DNA of 64,000 nt from JBCBKP01 sp038521625 (GTDB taxonomy: Bacteria; Planctomycetota; Phycisphaerae; Phycisphaerales; UBA1924), in NCBI GenBank assembly GCA_038521625.1, contig JBCBKP010000003.1, positions 186,001-250,000 on the forward strand. The letters are read 5' to 3'. A model generated the notes under the pieces. The model was not told where the DNA came from and searched no databases. It saw only the letters and a list, made by a program, of their open reading frames with translations. Made by a program: the position numbers and the translations under genes. Below, piece by piece: positions 1 through 9,100 of this stretch. Every line of letters starts with the position of its first letter. Position 1 is the first letter of the stretch.

Positions 1-800
1 AAGTTCGCGAGATCGTTCGAGCTGTCGACGCCCTCGCCGGAGAGCTTGAACTGGAACGCGATCGATCCCGATTCGTTCAGCTGCGGGAACGACCCGACAT
101 TGATGAATCCGTCGTAGAGCACGCCGGACGGCAGTCCGGGCGCCTGCTCTGTCTGGCGCGCGATCGGTCCGATCCCGGCTCCGCCGATATCGCCGAACAC
201 CGCCAGCCCGTTCGTGACGTCGATCCCGGTCCCGACCAGCGACGCGAAGAAGACCATGTCGCCTCGGTCGTTGAACGATGCCGGATTCAGCGTCGAGTAC
301 CGCACGCCGAGCGGCATCCCGGGTGCCGCGTCGCTCTCCCGCGCGATCTTCCGCAGCGGGCCGCCCGCGTCGCCGCGGTTCGAGAGGATCATCCAGTCCT
401 CGGTGAAGTCGAGCTCGGCGCCACCCAGGCGGGCGAAGATCGTCAGTTCACCGTTGTTGTTCAGCTGCGGGGTCAGCGGGTTGAAGAAGTCGTAGAACAG
501 CCCGAAGTCCACGCCGTCGCCCTGGTCGCCCTCGCGCGCGATCAGGCCGGGCGTGCCGCCCTCGGTGACGAACACGCCGGTGTCATTCGACTCCGCAACG
601 CCCTCGCCCTCGAGCGTCGCGATGAAGACGACCTCGCCGTTCTCATTCAGGCGCAGCGACTCCGGGTCAAACGCCGCGAATCGCGCGCTCGTGCCGTTCG
701 CGGCCTGGCCGCTGGTCGCGACGACGCGGTAGGTGCTGTCCTGCGCGACAGCCGATGAGCATGCGCAGAGGGCGGCGGCAGCGAAGCCTCGGAGTGTCAT
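1..800 (-). CDS. Secreted NxxGxxxF-repeat protein (3' end cut off by window edge)
   Basis: The frame runs without a stop from an ATG at 798-800 to the left edge, so the C-terminus is missing. The first ~20 residues form a signal peptide (MTLRGFAAAALCACSSAVAQ) with an AQ|D-type cleavage site. The mature part is a tandem repeat of about 60 residues, each copy carrying an N-x-x-G-x-x-x-F/I-like core (LNENGEVVFIA, LNNNGELTIFA, FNDRGDMVFFA, LNESGSIAFQF) followed by phrases such as REGDQGDG and ARQTEQAPGLPSGV. This is the choice-of-anchor NxxGxxxF repeat family (DUF7453-like), common in Planctomycetota and thought to form a beta-propeller-like surface or extracellular protein. The enzyme or ligand role is unknown. 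The next gene upstream (956-2782) is a paralogue that ends in dockerin repeats, so the missing end here may carry a similar anchor. Confidence 0.85.
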   Translation of the reverse strand, partial: MTLRGFAAAALCACSSAVAQDSTYRVVATSGQAANGTSARFAAFDPESLRLNENGEVVFIATLEGEGVAESNDTGVFVTEGGTPGLIAREGDQGDGVDFGLFYDFFNPLTPQLNNNGELTIFARLGGAELDFTEDWMILSNRGDAGGPLRKIARESDAAPGMPLGVRYSTLNPASFNDRGDMVFFASLVGTGIDVTNGLAVFGDIGGAGIGPIARQTEQAPGLPSGVLYDGFINVGSFPQLNESGSIAFQFKLSGEGVDSSNDLAN

Positions 801-955
801 GTGATCTCCTCGAATGTGGGTCGGCGCGAACGAGACGCCATCACCGTACCGGCCGGCTTCGTCGCGGTCGAGCGGAATCCGAGAGACGAGGGACTCCCCT
901 CGCTCTCGAACGGGATCGTGCCATCCGTTATTGACGCGCGCCTGCGTCGAGCGGA

Positions 956-2782
956 TCAGTTCGCCGCGCAGCCCGCGAAGAACGCTGCCACGAACGCGTC
1001 GATGTCCGCCGAGTTGACCACGTCCATCGGTTCTGCGAACGCCGCGGCCCGCGCGTCTTCGGCGGTGAACAGCTCGACGAACATCGCGACGTCGGTGTAT
1101 GAGACCGCCCCGAGCGGTGAGGCGAGGTCCGCCGTGCCGCACGAGGCTGGCAGCGTGGCGACGATGACCGCCTCGCTGCCGTCGGTGAACTCGGCGACGA
1201 ACGCGAGCTCGCCGGACCCGTTGAGCTCGATCGGATCGAGGCCGCCGAACGTGAGGGTGGAGAGATCGACCCCGGCGACGGTCTTCGGTCGAGGCGTCTC
1301 TCCCTCGGCTGCGACGTCGATCACCTGCCCCGGCCAGGCGACGCGGAACGGTTCGCCGCCCGGATCGGTCGCGAAGAGCGAGAGGCCGCGCAATGCGCGG
1401 TCGTCGCTCGCGACCGTCGAGACGAACGCGGACCGGCCCTCGTTGTCGATCGTGGCGAACAGGAGCGCGTCGTGGCGGACGCCCGGGGCGAAGCCCGTCG
1501 CCTGTGCGCCCTCGGTCGCGAGCGGGCGTAGGCCCGCGCCGCCGCCGTCGGAGTAGACGACGCGGTCGTTCCTGCTGTCGATCGCCTCGCCGAACTCGGC
1601 GACGAACGCGACCTCGCCGGCGGCGTTGATCGTCGGCGTGCGGAAGCGCTGGACGGACTCGCCCGCGGGCAGCCCGGGCGTCGGCGACCCGCTGCGCGCG
1701 ACGAGCTCGAGCGAACCGGGCGTTCCGCGGTACAACGCCTCGGACTGGAGCCCAAAGCCGGGGCCTTCGACCGGCGTGACGACGGCGAACACGCCCGAGT
1801 CGGAGACCGCGAGGGTTCCGACGCCGGCGAACTCGACGCCCGGGAGCTCGGGTGCCGGGTCGCCTGGCAGGATGAGGGCTCGCGCTTCGCTCTCGTCGGC
1901 GGGCGCGAGAATCAGCGCGCGAGCCGAACCGGACGGCAGGCCGTCGGAGGCGAGCACGGCCGAAAAGAGCAGATCGCCGATGCCGTTGACCAGCGCGGGC
2001 GCATCGCCGGCGCCCGTTCTCTCGAACTCGAGCGGGAACGCCCGGCCGCCGATCGGTGTGCCCGGGCGTGCGACGACGCGCAGCGGCCCACCCGCGCGCC
2101 GGGCGACCACGCCCGATTCGAAGGCCGGCTCGGAACCGTCCATCGGGTCGACCAGAAGCACGGCATTCATCGCCAGGTCGCCCGCGTCGTTCGTGTCCAG
2201 GAATCTCGGCTCAACGAACTGGACGGCCGCGTCGCCGCCGATCGGCTCGAGTGTCGACGTGATCGTCGAGAGAGCGCCGTCCGGCTCGGCATCGAAGATC
2301 AGGGCGTCGTTCCCGGGGACGGGCGGCGGGATGAACATTGGGTCGAGGATCCCGGCGGTGACGACCAGGTCTCCTGACGCGGCGAGCTGCAACGGGATGC
2401 TCCAGTCGAGGATGCTGACGACCGCGCCCGAGCCGGCGCCGAGCGACGTCGGCACGAGCCTATCTTCGGTGACGATGCGCTCGCGCGAGCCACGGGCGCC
2501 GAACCGGAAGACGCCGAGCGGCGCCGCCGACGGCGGCACCGGAGCGAGTGGATCGACGAAGCCGGACAGGAGCGCAACGTCACCCGCGTCGCTCAGCGCG
2601 ATCTCCCGGAACTCCGCGAGGAAGACCGGGTCGAGGGTCGGGACCTGGAAGAACCCGGGCGCCGGGTCGCCCGAACGAACCACGACACGGTATTGGATCG
2701 GTTGTGCGATCGAACACGTGACGACGCCGGCGAGCACTGGCACAGCGACAGCGATCATCCGACGTTCAAGCTCAGAATGCAT
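956..2782 (-). CDS. Secreted NxxGxxxF-repeat protein with C-terminal GC-type dockerin
   Basis: A 608-residue exported protein. The signal sequence lies in residues ~9-27 (MIAVAVPVLAGVVTCSIAQ); the annotated ATG or the internal Met9 could be the start, and AGGGGAT lies upstream of the first. The body has about eight repeats with N-x-x-G-x-x-x-F-like cores (NAAGEVAFVAEF, NGSGELAFVAEF, DNEGRSAFVSTV). The last ~60 residues contain two helical repeats (SPLGAVSYTDVAMFVELF and EPMDVVNSADIDAFVAAFF) ending in GCAAN. That is the GC-type dockerin arrangement typical of Phycisphaerae, presumed to mediate attachment to a partner at the cell surface. It shares its repeat type with the truncated gene downstream, separated by ~155 bp, so the two look like a tandem duplication with one copy retaining the anchor. 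The ligand is unknown. Confidence 0.88.
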   Translation of the reverse strand: MHSELERRMIAVAVPVLAGVVTCSIAQPIQYRVVVRSGDPAPGFFQVPTLDPVFLAEFREIALSDAGDVALLSGFVDPLAPVPPSAAPLGVFRFGARGSRERIVTEDRLVPTSLGAGSGAVVSILDWSIPLQLAASGDLVVTAGILDPMFIPPPVPGNDALIFDAEPDGALSTITSTLEPIGGDAAVQFVEPRFLDTNDAGDLAMNAVLLVDPMDGSEPAFESGVVARRAGGPLRVVARPGTPIGGRAFPLEFERTGAGDAPALVNGIGDLLFSAVLASDGLPSGSARALILAPADESEARALILPGDPAPELPGVEFAGVGTLAVSDSGVFAVVTPVEGPGFGLQSEALYRGTPGSLELVARSGSPTPGLPAGESVQRFRTPTINAAGEVAFVAEFGEAIDSRNDRVVYSDGGGAGLRPLATEGAQATGFAPGVRHDALLFATIDNEGRSAFVSTVASDDRALRGLSLFATDPGGEPFRVAWPGQVIDVAAEGETPRPKTVAGVDLSTLTFGGLDPIELNGSGELAFVAEFTDGSEAVIVATLPASCGTADLASPLGAVSYTDVAMFVELFTAEDARAAAFAEPMDVVNSADIDAFVAAFFAGCAAN

Positions 2783-2897
2783 GGTGATCCCCTACTCCGG
2801 AGGACGCCGATCCCGTTCACGGCGTCGCCACGGGCGTCCGTACGTTCGGGCAGCGGAGAGGATCCTCCGGCATTGCGGGGATGCTCGGTCGGTCCGT

Positions 2898-4970
2898 TCA
2901 GTTCTCGTTCAGAAGCTCGTACCCACGCACGGGATCGAACCTCGGGTCCGCCGTCAGACGCAGCGTGGACTGGTCGATCACGCGCACGTCGAGCCTCGAC
3001 GGGTGACGCTGCGAGATGTGCACGCGGTGCGTGTGCGCGACGAAGTCGCCCTCCTCCGCGAAGTACGGGTTCTCGAGATACGTCTGCGGGTTCCGGTCGA
3101 CCATCGGGAACCATGTCGACTGCACGTGCACCATGATCCGGTGCCCCTTCTTGAACGTGTGCAGCACGTCCTGCAGCGGCAGCTCGATCTCGGCGACCTC
3201 GCCCGGCACGAACGGCTCCGGCTCCTCGTGGCTGTTGCGGAAGCGTCCGCGGATCACCTCGCTGCGGACCATCATCTGGTAGCCGGCCTCGGTCTTGCCG
3301 TCGCGTGTCGCCGGGGTGTCCTCGGCGTCGCCCGGGTGGACGTCGATGAGCTTTACGACCCAGTCGGCCGCGGTGCCGGTCGTGGAGACGAACAGCTTCG
3401 CCGTCAGCGGGCCGGCGAGCGTGATGTCTTCCTCGAGCGGCTCGGTCCGGTAGACGAGCACGTCCGGTCGGCGCGAGGCGAACCGCTGGTCCTCGGTCAT
3501 GTACGTCGCCGCCATCCGGACCGTCGCGGTTTCGGTGTACGGCACCGGGCGGTTGGGGTCGCTGACGAAGCTGTCGGAGCGGTCCGCCGTGTGCGTGGGC
3601 GGATCGAACGAGAGCGATCCGGCGATCCCGTCCGCGTCCGCGCGATTCCCGAAGTACAGCGACCGCGCCTCGATCTCGGCCGGGGGCCACTGGTCGAACC
3701 CGTGCCACCGGTTCCCGCCGGTCTCGTAGATCATCGCCTCGGCCACGTTGGGCCGCGATCCGGCGCCCTTGAGGTGGTAGCCGAACCACGGCTGCTCGAT
3801 GTTCACGCGGTAGAACTCGCTGACGCCCGGGGCGAAATAGGCGTCGCCCAGCGACTCGCCCGAGGCCCGCGCCCAGCCGCCGTGCCGCCACGGGCCCATC
3901 ACGAGCTTGTTGTTCACCGCGGGGTTCTTCTCCTCGACCGATTCGTAGATCTTCAGCGGACCCCAGAGATCCTCGGCGTCGAACCAGCCGCCGACCACCA
4001 GCACGTTCGGCGCGACGCGCCGCAGGTGCGGCACGATGTCCCGGCTCGCCCAGAACTCATCACGGTTCGGGTGCTCGATGATCTTGTTCCAGAAGTCGAT
4101 CTCCATCCCGACGTACTCGTCGCTCCGGAGCGATTCCAGCGTGCGCACGTGGTCGAGGTAGAAGTCGTAGCCGTCGCGCGTCGGGTACTCGAACGCCCGC
4201 GGCCGGCGTCCCCGCGCCGTCGGCTCGGGACGCGGCCTCCCGAACGTCGAAAGGAAGTGGAAGCCGTGGGGCAGGAAGAGCGCCCCGTGGTGATGAAAAT
4301 CGTCGTACCACCAGTCCGCGATCGGCGCCTGGGGCGAGACCGCGACCAGGTTCGGGTGGGCGTCGATCATGCTCGCCGCCGAGTAGAACCCCGGGTAGCT
4401 GATGCCCCACATGCCGACACGCCCGTTGTGGTCCTCGACATCCTCGAGCAGCCACGCGATCGTATCGAACGCGTCGGTCGACTCGTCGATGTCCGATGGC
4501 CCCCGCTTGTCGGCCACGTGCGGCGTCATGTTGACGAAGTCACCCTCCGAGAGGTACTTCCCGCGCACGTCTTGGTAGACGAAGATGTACCCGTCGCGGG
4601 CGTAGTTCGGGTGCGGGCCCATCCGCGTGCGGTACTCGCTCCCGTAGGGGCCGGCGCCGTACGGCGTCCGGTGGATCATGATCGGGTAGGGCCCGTCGTC
4701 GAGCACCTCGGCGTTCGGACGCGGCTCGTAGATGACCGTGTGGAGCGAGACGCCGTCGCGCATCGGCACGAGCACCTCACGCTTGCCGTAGTTGGCGCGC
4801 AGCCAAGACTCGTACTCATCCGCGGAGCTCGGTTGTGAGCCGGCGAGCACGCCCGCCGAGGGCTCGCCGCGGTCGGACGTCGCGCCGCTCTGGCAGCCGG
4901 CAAAGAAAACGCCCTGGGCCGCGAGAGCGGCCAGGGCGGTCGTGCGCATCGTGTTTGTCAGCTCGGACAT
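2898..4970 (-). CDS. CocE/NonD family serine hydrolase, probable lipoprotein
   Basis: A 690-residue alpha/beta hydrolase of the X-Pro dipeptidyl-peptidase S15 / cocaine-esterase type. The nucleophile motif is GISYPG (Ser191 from this start); the other triad members fit VVGGWFDAED (Asp) and GPWRHGGW (His). The C-terminal galactose-binding-like region typical of CocE follows (HRIMVHVQSTWFP). ATG 4970 is preferred over the longer frame to 5018 because GGAGG sits 6 nt upstream (4977-4981) and because it gives a signal sequence ending in a lipobox (FFAGC), implying a lipid-anchored exported enzyme. Family members hydrolyse esters, amides or beta-lactam side chains; the substrate here cannot be told from sequence. 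Confidence 0.93.
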   Translation of the reverse strand: MSELTNTMRTTALAALAAQGVFFAGCQSGATSDRGEPSAGVLAGSQPSSADEYESWLRANYGKREVLVPMRDGVSLHTVIYEPRPNAEVLDDGPYPIMIHRTPYGAGPYGSEYRTRMGPHPNYARDGYIFVYQDVRGKYLSEGDFVNMTPHVADKRGPSDIDESTDAFDTIAWLLEDVEDHNGRVGMWGISYPGFYSAASMIDAHPNLVAVSPQAPIADWWYDDFHHHGALFLPHGFHFLSTFGRPRPEPTARGRRPRAFEYPTRDGYDFYLDHVRTLESLRSDEYVGMEIDFWNKIIEHPNRDEFWASRDIVPHLRRVAPNVLVVGGWFDAEDLWGPLKIYESVEEKNPAVNNKLVMGPWRHGGWARASGESLGDAYFAPGVSEFYRVNIEQPWFGYHLKGAGSRPNVAEAMIYETGGNRWHGFDQWPPAEIEARSLYFGNRADADGIAGSLSFDPPTHTADRSDSFVSDPNRPVPYTETATVRMAATYMTEDQRFASRRPDVLVYRTEPLEEDITLAGPLTAKLFVSTTGTAADWVVKLIDVHPGDAEDTPATRDGKTEAGYQMMVRSEVIRGRFRNSHEEPEPFVPGEVAEIELPLQDVLHTFKKGHRIMVHVQSTWFPMVDRNPQTYLENPYFAEEGDFVAHTHRVHISQRHPSRLDVRVIDQSTLRLTADPRFDPVRGYELLNEN

Positions 4971-5024
4971 GCGGGGCCTCCTTCGAAAGCGGCCCCAGAT
5001 TACCGGCTCCGATCGCATCTCGGA

Positions 5025-5429
5025 TTACTGGCGCGTGCCCTCGAAGTTGGCCGTGTCGCCCGTCGCGAGGACGGTGAAGGTGCCCTCGATCGAGTCGCCG
5101 TCGATGATCGCGTCCACGCCGACCTCGCCGTAGCCCTCGGCCTCGATCGAGCCGCTCAGCATCCCCTCGCCCGAGTTGTACATCGCCGAGCCCGCGGCGG
5201 GTCCGGGGAGGAAGTTCGCCGAGATTGTGATCGGGTGCTGCCCGTCCTCGCCCGCCTCCACGAGCAGGTCCATCTCCGCGTTCGGCGGGAGATCCGGGAT
5301 GTCGGTCATGAGCGACCAGGTCCCGACGGGGCTCAGTGTCTGGACATGCGCGGCGGGCGCGGGCCCGAAGGCGGCGACGGCACCAACGGTCAGGACGCCG
5401 GCGATCAACGAGATGGCGGTCCGAGTCAT
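5025..5429 (-). CDS. Small secreted protein with VGxW beta domain (copy 1)
   Basis: 134 residues with a signal peptide (ISLIAGVLTVGAVAAFG) then a single ~95-residue beta-rich domain. The domain begins VGTWSLMTDIPD, passes through GEGMLSGSIEAEG and ends DSIEGTFTV...ANFEGTR. The start ATG at 5427-5429 places the signal peptide correctly; the open frame continues upstream but reads into low-quality sequence. The same domain plan (VGxW, G-x-L-x-G, M/I-x-G, terminal F-x-x-x-R) is seen in the next gene upstream (5474-5902) and inside the large protein at 6114-9905. I do not recognise a named family. The genes lie on one strand with short gaps, so they are probably co-transcribed and act in the same exported process. 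Confidence 0.8.
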   Translation of the reverse strand: MTRTAISLIAGVLTVGAVAAFGPAPAAHVQTLSPVGTWSLMTDIPDLPPNAEMDLLVEAGEDGQHPITISANFLPGPAAGSAMYNSGEGMLSGSIEAEGYGEVGVDAIIDGDSIEGTFTVLATGDTANFEGTRQ

Positions 5430-5473
5430 GGCAGTTTCTCCGGTTCTTGGGATCGATCGGTCCGGTGTATCGG

Positions 5474-5902
5474 TCAGTCGCGCTCGGCCGTGAACTCGAG
5501 CGACTCGCCCTGTGCGGCGATGCTGCCCTCCATCGAGTCCTCGCTCACGGTCGCGCTGAATTCGGCCTCGGAGCCGTCCGGCCCCGAGAGCGTTCCTGTC
5601 AGCTCGCCCGAGTCTTCGTCGAAGGTCGCCGACCCGCTCGAGGTCTCCGGGGTCATGTTGTTCGAGAGGGTCAGCCCGTAGGTGCCGTCGTCGTTGTCCA
5701 CAACGTCGAGCTTGATCTCGAGTTCCGGCGGGATCGGCGCCTCCGGCGGGAACGCCACGTCGAGCGTCCACGAGCCGACCGCGTTCTCGGCCATGCGGTC
5801 GTGAACCGCGGCGATGTCGGCGGTGACCGGCGCGAAGCCGAGGGCGAGCGGGGTGGCCGCGGCGGCGAGCGCGGTCAGGAGGACGGCTGGGCGGGTACGC
5901 AT
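5474..5902 (-). CDS. Small secreted protein with VGxW beta domain (copy 2)
   Basis: 142 residues. ATG 5902 is chosen because it starts a clean signal peptide (AVLLTALAAAATPLALGFA) and GAAGAAAGG lies just upstream; the frame is open to 6052 but without signal-like sequence. After the signal comes one ~100-residue domain beginning VGSWTLDVAF, with GELTGTLSG, SMEGSIAAQG and a terminal LEFTAERD. It is clearly related to the neighbouring 134-residue protein and to residues ~848-952 of the 1263-residue protein upstream. No catalytic residues are apparent; the composition (acidic, Ser/Thr/Gly-rich) suits a binding or lipocalin-like beta barrel, which is a guess. Function unknown. Confidence 0.8.
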   Translation of the reverse strand: MRTRPAVLLTALAAAATPLALGFAPVTADIAAVHDRMAENAVGSWTLDVAFPPEAPIPPELEIKLDVVDNDDGTYGLTLSNNMTPETSSGSATFDEDSGELTGTLSGPDGSEAEFSATVSEDSMEGSIAAQGESLEFTAERD

Positions 5903-6113
5903 GGCGTGTGGCCTTTCTTCAAAGCGTTGTGGGCGGTCCGTCTCACGCGAGAAGGCGTGCAGCCGGCCGGCCGGTCCGTCCATGGTCCCCGCGCGGCGGC
6001 CGGATGACAACCCCGGACCCGCCGGTCCGGGTTCGGTTTTTGCACCCTTCAATCGGAAAGGCCCCGATCCGCTTTCGCGCCCCGGGGCCCTCGTGCTCTT
6101 CAGGCGACCGGGA

Positions 6114-9100
6114 TCAGCGGTCCCGGGGCTCGAGCTCCGCGCCGTCCTCTTCCTCGGCGTAGAGCTCGCTGTTGAACTCGTCGACGGCGAAGACCACGCC
6201 CTCGTTGTTCGGGTCGGTGTGGATCGTCAGCCCGCGATTGAACGTCTGGTCGCCCGCGGTCATCACCACGCGGTAGACGCCGAGGTCGACGAGGCGGCCA
6301 CGCGGCTGGAACCGCTGGCCCTCGCGTCGCGCCGGCGGCTCTTCGCGAAGATCCCAGGTCACCTTGTGCAGCCCGCGGTCGGTCCCGGGCAGCTCCAGCC
6401 GGCGGACGGTCCTGCCGGCCGAGTCCTGGATCTCCAGGCTCGCGTTCGAGACGCGCCCGTTGATCGAGTAGAAGATGTCCGCCGCGAACGCGGGGTTCTC
6501 GCCCGCGAAGTGGCGGTTGGCCCCGCGCCCACGCGAGGGCGTCTGCGTCCAGCGGATCACGTCGTTCGGCTCGTACAGGTACGCGACCGAGTTCCGCGCC
6601 AGTCCGGTCATCTGACGCAGCGCGGTGACGTCGAGCGCCCACAGGCTCCGCCCGTGCGTGCCGGCGACGATCTCGCCCATCGTCTCGTGCTGGGCGATCT
6701 CGTGGATCGCGACCGTCGGGAGGTTGCTGTTCAGGCTCGTCCAGGTTTCGCCGCGGTCGAGCGAGGCGTACAGCTTGAACTCGGTCCCGAGGTAGAGCAG
6801 GTCCTCGTTCTCGAGGTCCTCGCGCAGCACGCGGGTCGTCTCGATCGGAAGGTTGTTGTGCAGCGGCGACCACGACTTGCCCGCGTCGTCGGAGACGAAG
6901 ATGTACGGGTTGTCGTCGTTGTAGTAGTAACCCGCCATGCAGACGTAGACCCGGTCCTCGTCGAACTTCGACCACTCGATGCTCGTCACGCGGCGCGGGC
7001 CGGGGATCAGCTCGGAGAGCGGCGATCCGGTCGGCTCCGCGGAGCCCTCGGCGCCCTCGCGGGTCGCTTCCCAGTCGGCGCTGAACCCGCCGCCCTCGAG
7101 CTCGAGGCTGCCGCTCATCGCCGCCCCCTGGAGTGATGCCTCGACGTTGAGAACGCCGAACGCGGCCTCGATGACGGCCTTGAGCGTTCCCGCGTCAGCG
7201 TCGAACTCGACGGACGAGGCCTCCTCCGGATCGCCCGTGCCCTCGAAGGTGAGCTCCAGCTCGCCCTCGTCGTTGCGCTCGATCACGAGCGTGGGGCTGA
7301 AGGCGCCGGCGTTCTCGCCGACGAGCTCGATGTTCCACACGCCGACGATCGGGTCGCCAGGATCGAAGCTCGGCGCCTCTGCCTCCGACTCCAGCATCTG
7401 CGCGAGCCTGGCCCGCGCCTCGGCGATCTGCTTCTCGAGCTCTGCTCTCTCGGCAGCCGCCGGATCGGCCTCCGGCTGGGCTTCGGCCCGCGCCTCGGCC
7501 CGTGCCTCTGGCCGGGCCGGGGCACCGCCGCCGCGACGCTGCGCCATGCGCTGGCGAGCCGCGACGAGCTCGTCGCCCTCGAGCACGCCGTTGTCGTCGG
7601 TGTCGAGCATCGGGAAGAACGCCCGCATCGGCTCGGGCACCTCGCCGCGCTGGATCTTCCCGTCGCGGTTGCGATCGAGCCGGGCGATCATCTGGGCCGC
7701 CCCGCCCTCACCGCCGCCCGCGCGGCCCGAGCCGCGCCGCGGGCGCTCGGCCTCCTCGGCCTGCTCCTCCTCTTCGGGGAACGCCGTCTCGTCGTACGGG
7801 AAGACGATGTTCTCCCAGTTCTCACCGCCGTCGTGGCTGACCCAGAGGGCGCCGTCGTCGGAGCCGACCATCAGGTGGTCGGGGTTGATCGGCGACTCGT
7901 CGAACGCGGTCGAGGTTCCGCGACGCGTCCGGACGATCTCCGGGCTGATCCGCTTGGCATCGGAGCCTCGGTCGAGCGACCGGAAGACGTAGTTGCCCGC
8001 CGAGTACCACACCTTGGTGTTGTGGTGGCTGAGCATGAACGGCGTCTTCCAGTTGAACCGGTACGACATGTCGCGCGAGTCGGGACGCGGGCGGAGCCCG
8101 GCCCGCTCGCCCGTGCCGAAGTGCACGCGCCCCATGCCGCCGTTCTGGCTCGAGTAGTACACCAGCTCGGGGTCGTCGCGGTCGATCATGACGATGAAGC
8201 CGTCGCCGCCGCCGACGCGGAACCAGTCGGCGTTGTACGGGCCCTCCCCGCTCGTCGTCCGGTTCGGGGCGCCCCAAGTCCCGTTGTCCTGCAGACCGCC
8301 GTAGACGTTGTACAGCGTCTGATTGTCGACGTTGACGTGGTAGAACTGACCGAGCGCGAAGTGGTTGTGGTGGTCCCAGTTGATGCCGCGGTCGTACGTG
8401 ACGTACAGGCCGCCGTCGTTGCCCAGGATCACGTGCTCGCCGTCGTTCGGGTTGATCCAGATCGCGTGGTGGTCGACGTGCACCTCGCCCGGGTGCCCGT
8501 CCGGCGTCCAGGTCTCGCCGCCGTCCTCGGTCTTCCAGAGACGGACGCCGGCCGAGAAGCCGTAGTTGTGGTCGCTCGGATCGAACGCGAGCTCGCTGAA
8601 GTACATCGGGCGGTCGTTCAGCGAGTTGATCCGCTGCCAGCTCTGGCCCGCGTTGGTCGACTTGTAGATGCCGCCGTTCTCGTAGCCCTCGGCCCCCTGG
8701 CGGTCCTGCACGTTGGCGACCTGGCCGTCCAGACGCGTCGCGAACGGCGCCTCGTTCGGGTCCTCGGGCTCGCCGAGCCTGACGGTCATCTCCATCACCT
8801 CGCCGTCACGCATGACCTCGAGCGCCATCTCCGCGCCGACCTCACGGACCGCGATCTCCTTCGAGAGGTCGTCGGATTCGAGGACACGGTTCTCGCCGAC
8901 GCTGATGACGACGTCGCCCTCCTCGAGGCCCGCCTCGGCCGCCGGCGATCCGTCGGTCACGCGGGTGATCTCGGCGCCCGGCTCGGCGTCGCGCGAGCGG
9001 ACACCCATGAAGCCCGCGTTCTCGATGCCCTTGCCGATGTTCTCCGAATCGACGATCGCGAAGACCACGTCGGTGTCCGCGTGCGACCAATCGATATCCA

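Noticed and set aside
1626..4838. 1070-residue plus-strand open frame
   Set aside because: Arg/Pro/Val-rich shadow of two convincing minus-strand genes; high GC leaves many such frames open.
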